Positions 58,393 to 64,000 of a DNA stretch of 64,000 bases are shown piece after piece. The DNA comes from Artocarpus heterophyllus (taxonomy: Eukaryota > Streptophyta > Magnoliopsida > Rosales > Moraceae), in assembly GCA_025403435.1 (NCBI GenBank), contig CM046345.1, positions 20,392,809 to 20,456,808 of the forward strand, written 5' to 3'. The translations under genes were made by a program, and so were the position numbers. Below the pieces are notes generated by a model. The model saw only the letters and a list, made by a program, of their open reading frames with translations. It was not told the DNA's origin and ran no database searches. How positions within the stretch are numbered: position 1 is the stretch's first letter; each line of letters opens with the position of its first letter.

Positions 58393-61339
58393 TGTAACGC
58401 CCCCCTTACGGACGTCACAGATATCGTTACATTCTTACATTCATACTTACTTGGACTTTAAACATAAATATGAATACAAAACTTAAACGATACTTTTAAT
58501 TGTAAAAGTAATTAAACATACTTAACTAGGATCCATTCAAACATTTTTTTTTTATAACTTAACATTATTAAATCACATTGCTTAACTCATTCCTTATCAT
58601 AATTTACTCAATTACACTTTAAATTAATCATAAACTTATTTTAATAAAATGGATAAACCAAGTTGAAAATCATAACTTATAAAAAAAATCACATCATAAT
58701 TCATTAATCAACACATCACTTAAAAATTTCATGCTCCCACAGTTCGGCAGGCCGAACTTGGGACTTCGGCAGGCCAAACATGATCGGCAGGCCGGAGTTC
58801 CTCAGTCGGCAGGCCGGCAGAGGCTTTGCAAATCTAGCTTAAAAACTTATCAATGTTTGGCAAGCCGAACTTTCAAACATCGGCAGGCCTAGCAATGATG
58901 TTCGGCAGGCCGACCGAGCCAAAATCCTTGAGAAAAACTTAATTTGTAAAACAGGTTTAACTTTTCATAAAAATGCGGAAGGTCAAAATCCTTTAAATTG
59001 GTAAAATAAAATATTAAACCATAGTTCATGCATTCTTAAAACTTAACATAATAATATGTTCAAAATATAAAACTTACTTTAAAACATAAAAACATTCTTC
59101 TTGGCGTTCTTCCGGTTACAATTCATCATGCTTTGTGCTTACACGCCTTTCCCATGTCCTCCGCCTAATCTATGACTTTCTTACCCTTATCTACAACATG
59201 ACATAAATCATGATTAAGCTAATGCTTAGTAAGTACATATAATTTTCACAATTTAAAACATTACATATACATCGTCATAATCATTGTCATCATATCATAA
59301 AAGTGCCTTAAGCACAATTTCATAGAAACATATCTTTCATTTTATTGACCATTTTAAAACTTATTCTATTTTATCTTAAGGGCCCAAGTGTTGCACCATG
59401 AACATCATTGTAGGCGCGCCGTCATGAGAGGAGAATGGTAGCTAATCCCAAACCAAACATGACACCATAACATATCATTTCATAACTTTGGTGTGCAACA
59501 CTTATTAGGTGATATATATATATACATAGTTTTCATGCTTTGAATCATGTCATCATCATACATACATAACTTTAAATCATAAAAATCTTTCATAAGAATT
59601 CCTTTAAGGAAAACAACCATAAAACCATCATGAATATCATTGTGAACATATCATCAAACCTTGTAAAACGTGTCATGTTGCTGGTGAGAATGTACTTACC
59701 TTAACGCTAGCTTACTTAACCTTAATATACTTTTGGTGATGATGCCGCGGTCTCGATGTGCTCGTTCCTTTGAGTGTTCATGCCATTTATCCATTTAAAA
59801 ATACAATAAAATCAATACTTATCATAAAACGTTCATTCATATAACATTCATCTCATATTACAAACATAATTCATAATCATCATTGTGACAACATAAAATT
59901 ATCATCACATATACATGTTATCATGATTTTTCTTAAATCATAAAAAAAATTACCTTAAGCATGTAAAAACAAACCATACATTACAAACATGAAAATCTTT
60001 TGAAAACGTTTTTCTAATAATTTAAAAATACATATATTTTAATTCTAAAATTCATTCAAATATCTTATTATCATATATTTCAACATCATAAAATTATTTC
60101 ATCATCAATCAAAATCATTTAAACATATAAAACATTTCATAACATAAAACACATTCATCATACATTATACATGTACATTCTTGACAACTTTCATGAAAAA
60201 CATCATTCATTTACCCCTTGAATAAACATTACATTTTTCATGCATCAAAGTTAAACAACAATATTTACTGTGAAGGGTAAAAGATAGTTCATATTTTTCA
60301 TAGAACACCCAAATGACATGAAACTTGAAAAAAACATCACATAATACATACATGAACATCATATTAAAAACTTAAGACAAAATACAATACCTATAGAAAG
60401 ATATTGCAGAGGATTGGAGTAGCAGAATTCTTTTCAGAATTACCGAAAAAGTTCTTACCTTGAAAATTTCTTCTTAAAATTCTTGAATTCAACCAACGAA
60501 AATATAACTTCTTCTTTCAATACTTGCAGAGAATTTTTGAAAGAAAAGGAGGATGGAACTCGTTGAGAAGAAAAGAGAAAGAAAGAAATTAGAAAACATC
60601 TCAGAACTGAGAGAGAGAAGAATGAGAAGATGAGAGAAAAACTGAGGAAAAGAATGTTAAAATTTTTTTTTAACGTAACGAGCATAATGAAAATTCATTA
60701 CCCTCCATTAAGTCTGAATTTTCTGACTGTTTGACAGCAAATGGCGTGGAGGAAAGAGAGAAAAGAGGGAAGTTAAATAATCTCTCATCACTTACCATGT
60801 TTTACCCTCTTAAAATAGGAAACCATTTAAAATCAGACAAATCAATGCGAAGTCAACCTTTTAATTTCCTTAATTGACAAAATTATTCCATTATTATGTC
60901 AATTAATCACAATAAATCACCCATTTAACGTAATTATCTCAGCCATAAGTTTAGAGAGATTTCTGCTGACTGCTCATCAGCTGTGTTCGACTTGCTGATT
61001 TTCTCCTTCAACCTGCCGATTCCACCAAGTTTGGCCTGCCGATGGTTTCCTTCGACCTGCCGATCTTGGGCAGACTTTTCGGCCTGCTGAACTGTCCATA
61101 AATGCCATACATTAAAACATTCATACATCATTGCATCATAATTAAACATACATTAAAATAATCATGAACACTTGAGCACAACGATTCCATGCGGTCGTCA
61201 CCTGTCATAAAACTTGACATAAAAGTTAGTAACATTAAAATCATATATCATAACATATAACATAAATTATTAATAAAATGTCTTAATGTCGTTACTAACT
61301 TAACGTGATTCATTACATAAAAATAGGTGGGTGTTACAC
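58393..61339 (-). repeat. Solo chromovirus LTR, reverse orientation (copy D)
   Basis: 2947 bases; plus strand starts TGTAACGCCCCC and ends GGTGGGTGTTACA, the exact reverse of copies B and C. Word arrays at 58740-58915 and 60990-61095. Resembles copy A more than B/C, for example in the GGAGTTCCTCAGTCGGCAGG block. No internal sequence on either side, and the P450 unit resumes at 61341, so it is a solo LTR. Flanks AAGCC (left) and C+AAGCC (right) fit a 5-base duplication with one extra base. Confidence 0.9.
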
Positions 61340-62210
61340 AAGCCCAGCTACTTGTTACTTCCAAAAACAAAATTAAAAAAAAAAAGAAAAAGAAAAACAA
61401 GGAACAGAGCAGTGACTTACAAATAAGCGTGAACGTATATGATGGGAATTGTTTCTTGTGGAAGATTGTGATTTGGATTTGGGATATAAGTAAAGGCTAT
61501 GGGGCCTGGATCTGGGCATAGGGAGTTTAGAGAAGTGGAGTTAGCTGGAAATAGAAAGAGTTGATTTGAAAAAGGTACAATTGTGTGTATCAAATATGTT
61601 TTAAAGGTGTACATTACAAAATCAAAATTGACCCAGACATACTTTTTAAATAAACATAAAACACTTGAATCTGTCTAAGCAGGTAAACAAATAATAAGAG
61701 AACTAAATTGTTTGGACAAATAAACAAATAACAATATTAATAATCAAAAACAATCACATGTATAAGTAAATACACATGAACACATGATGTGATTATTTAA
61801 CGCAAGGAAAACTGAAACTTGAAAAAAGACTATTAGTACCAAGCACCTTGAAAGATGGACTCTTATTACTTCGAATCATAGTTACAAGGCAATAAGAATT
61901 TGAGGTATCCTAAACACTCCATCACGGCTAAACTCATGTGCCTTTGGTCCAACTTGATGGTCTAGCATGTTAAAATGAACCAGGAAACATGCACTCACCA
62001 AAACAACACAAGCTCCATAAGTAAGGAAAGTTGCCACGAAATCACAAAGAATCAACCAAAGGCAACTTCGAATTTTATTTAGCAAACCAAAATTTTTCAT
62101 TTCAAAGTGAACTTTCCAAAATCAAAACTATCACAAAATATTATAGGATAAATTCCTTACAGATTCATCAATTCTTGGTCTGGCACCCCTCCCAAAGCAC
62201 ATTGACGATC
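61340..62210. other. Unit III, downstream flank of P450 copy III
   Basis: Collinear with 35122-35769, except for a 234-base insertion at about 61834-62067 that replaces 11 bases of unit I. Candidate poly(A) signal AATAAA on the minus strand at 62074-62079. Confidence 0.7.
61834..62067 (-). other. Unidentified insertion near P450 copy III
   Basis: About 234 bases found only in unit III. The minus strand contains a frame (about 62036-61882) reading VATFLTYGACVVLVSACFLV and later FSRDGVFRIPQILI, hydrophobic then charged, with low resemblance to its AT-rich neighbours. It could be a captured gene fragment or part of a transposon; no family recognised. Confidence 0.4.
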
Positions 62211-63053
62211 TCATTTAGTCTCAGAATGGAGGCGAAAGATCGGCTTCAAAAGCAAGTGGTTGGCTCTAACAATAGATAGACCAAACTTCTCGGTCATGTC
62301 AATGTCCACTGATTTTGTACCACTAGGAAGCTCCCAATTAAAGCAATGCACCAATTGAGCAAGAACCAAACGAATTGTAGTTAACCCCATTTGTAGTCCA
62401 GGGCAACCTCTACGACCAGCCCCGAATGGAAGAAGCCGAAAGTCCCGGCCTCGAAAGTCAATGTTGTTCTCATTAATGAATCTTTCAGGATAAAATTCTT
62501 CCACATTTTTCGACCATACATTTGGATCTCTTCCTATTGCCCAGGTGTTTATTATAATTCGAGATTTATTTGGAATATAATACCCTTCAATGGTTATGTC
62601 CTTCATAGATTCGCGTGGGAGTAGTAATGGTACTACTGGATGTAGTCTAAAGCTCTCCTTTACCACCATGTCCAAATAAACTAAATTCCTCAAGTCCTTT
62701 TCGTCGACAATAATTTTGTCCGTCCCGACGACACTCTCTAGCTCTTCTTGAACATTTTTCATCACTCTAGGATTCTTTAGAAGCTCAGACAATGCCCACT
62801 CAATTAATGCAGATGAAGTATCAAGTGCAGCCGTCATCAGGTCTACCAAGATAGCTTTTAAGTTTGTTCGATCAATGATAAAAACATGTTCATCATGGGA
62901 ATTCATGGGCTGGTTCATCAAGGAAAGCAACACGTCAATGAAATCATCATAATGCCCTTGTTTCCACCGACCAATTTGCTCGTGCTCTGCAATTATACGT
63001 TCGAACACTTTGTCCATGTCCTTGTTGACTTTTTTCATCTGTCTTTTGTATCC
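62211..63053 (-). CDS. Cytochrome P450 CYP736A-like, exon 2 (gene runs off window)
   Basis: Second exon of a paralogue of the P450 at 35770-38903. It starts after an AG acceptor (CCTTAG) with GYKRQMKKVNKDMDK and runs 280 codons to the stop. Domains: I helix with AALDTSS (oxygen binding), ExxR as KESFRLHP, YPERF, and the heme loop FGAGRRGCPG with the thiolate Cys; all are canonical. Compared with copy I it has one extra Leu before PRES and Arg instead of Cys in the heme loop. The family acts at the endoplasmic reticulum as NADPH-dependent monooxygenases of plant specialised metabolism; the substrate cannot be told. Intact as far as seen; exon 1 should lie about 1.5 kb further on, outside the window. 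Confidence 0.9.
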   Translation of the reverse strand, partial: GYKRQMKKVNKDMDKVFERIIAEHEQIGRWKQGHYDDFIDVLLSLMNQPMNSHDEHVFIIDRTNLKAILVDLMTAALDTSSALIEWALSELLKNPRVMKNVQEELESVVGTDKIIVDEKDLRNLVYLDMVVKESFRLHPVVPLLLPRESMKDITIEGYYIPNKSRIIINTWAIGRDPNVWSKNVEEFYPERFINENNIDFRGRDFRLLPFGAGRRGCPGLQMGLTTIRLVLAQLVHCFNWELPSGTKSVDIDMTEKFGLSIVRANHLLLKPIFRLHSETK

Positions 63054-64000
63054 CTAAGGCAGAATAAAGAAGCAATAGGTAAAGAAAATATATAAGACTA
63101 TTCCTCCATTAATAAATAATAATTAGATGACAAAGGAATTTGTCAAGTTCGGCAGAGGTAGAAAATTTTGAGAGGGGCGTAGATTAAACTAAAGCCTGAA
63201 CTAAGCAACTAGCCTAACTATATATATCTATATATGTTTAACACCATCGTCTCTCTTTTAATCTTTTTTCTATGTATTTGTGTATTTTATTTTTTCTTTA
63301 AAATGAGTTAGTCTGTAGTTGAGTAACTTAAGCTAAATTCAATTTTGAAAGTTTGTAGTTAGCAAAATTAAGAATTTTCATAATGTGTCTGATTTTTTTT
63401 GTTCTAGGACATCATTGAAACATTTCAAAAACAATTATATTGATGTCTCGATAAAAATAGTTATTTTGCACTTAATTGCATGTAGAATCACTATGTTCTA
63501 GGCATTTAAATTTCATTTCATTTAATTCGTTTAATCTTTATTTTATTTAATTTGATTATATTTATTTTTATTGTATTTTATTTTAATTTTATAGAACTTT
63601 GTTTTATTTTAATTTCCCCTCTAATTATTTATTTTATTCTTATTTATGTGGGTAAATTAGGCACAGGGACACACATGAAAATTTGAAGCTAAAATGGGGC
63701 AAAAGGATAAAGAATTAGAATTTAAACTCGTCCAAAAGAAGCTCCACGTGCGAGAATCATACATGATAAGGAGCCACACTTCCCCCGATTAATTAGCGCC
63801 ATATGCGAGAATCATCCAAAAACAAACAAATTTTCAGCACCATTTTCATGGATTATTTTGTTTAATTTTGGTTATTTTTTTCAAAATTTTTAAATATAAC
63901 AATTGCAACAAAATTTTAAATAACTGAAATTAATATCAAAATCATACTTGACATACTTAATAATTAAACTTAATATAAATAATCTCACTTTAAAATTCAA
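63054..64000 (-). other. Intron of P450 copy III (partial)
   Basis: Matches the intron of copy I (36610-37620) with small differences and a deletion of about 60 bases near 63395. AT-rich; contains TATATATCTATATATG near 63220. No coding sequence. The donor is outside the window. Confidence 0.8.

Overview
The window is AT-rich nuclear DNA of a flowering plant, most likely a eudicot. The evidence is a two-exon CYP71-clan cytochrome P450 gene of CYP736A type, chromovirus and Ty1/copia retrotransposons with plant-type primer sites and polypurine tracts, a tRNA-related SINE and foldback/TIR elements. Species cannot be named from the sequence. Almost all of the window is nested, decayed transposable element sequence; the only host gene family seen is the P450.

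Layout. 1-11.4 kb: old repeat debris, including a diverged direct repeat (470-731 / 2681-2956), a possible CACTA remnant, a Sirevirus-type LTR (3744-5244) and a copia-type LTR with primer site (8825-10252). 11.4-18.35 kb: a plus-strand Ty1/copia element with both LTRs, coding region full of stops. 18.57-23.58 kb: a TIR element cut by a truncated chromovirus LTR, joined to a Sirevirus-type LTR. 23.58-31.94 kb: a minus-strand Ty1/copia element with both LTRs and a GAATC target duplication; its gag is split by a 3.3 kb solo chromovirus LTR. 31.94-39 kb: unit I of a repeated segment, ending in a P450 gene (minus strand, exons 38903-38220 and 36609-35770) with a stop at codon 33. 40-41.8 kb: copia RNase H fragment and TIR element remains. 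41.88-47.7 kb: unit II, older and lacking the copia insertion; it keeps the empty target site, carries a 472 bp foldback element, and is cut off a few hundred bases before its P450 would start. 47.7-54.64 kb: a 5'-truncated Tekay/Del-like chromovirus with its 3' LTR. 54.64-64 kb: unit III, with the end of the same copia insertion, a SINE and a reverse-oriented solo LTR, then P450 exon 2 (63053-62211); its exon 1 lies beyond the window.

History inferred from junctions: a P450-bearing segment was duplicated; copia entered one lineage (units I and III, not II); a chromovirus entered that copia (target CCTTA); this compound locus was duplicated again, giving units I and III about 23.4 kb apart; unit I then lost the chromovirus body by LTR-LTR recombination. 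Most stop codons in the element genes sit where C-to-T or G-to-A change would make them, as expected of methylated, silenced DNA. I found no convincing new enzymatic or defence system. The least ordinary structures are opposing arrays of a GC-rich roughly 10-base word near both ends of the chromovirus LTR, and a foldback element built from tRNA-SINE-like pieces.
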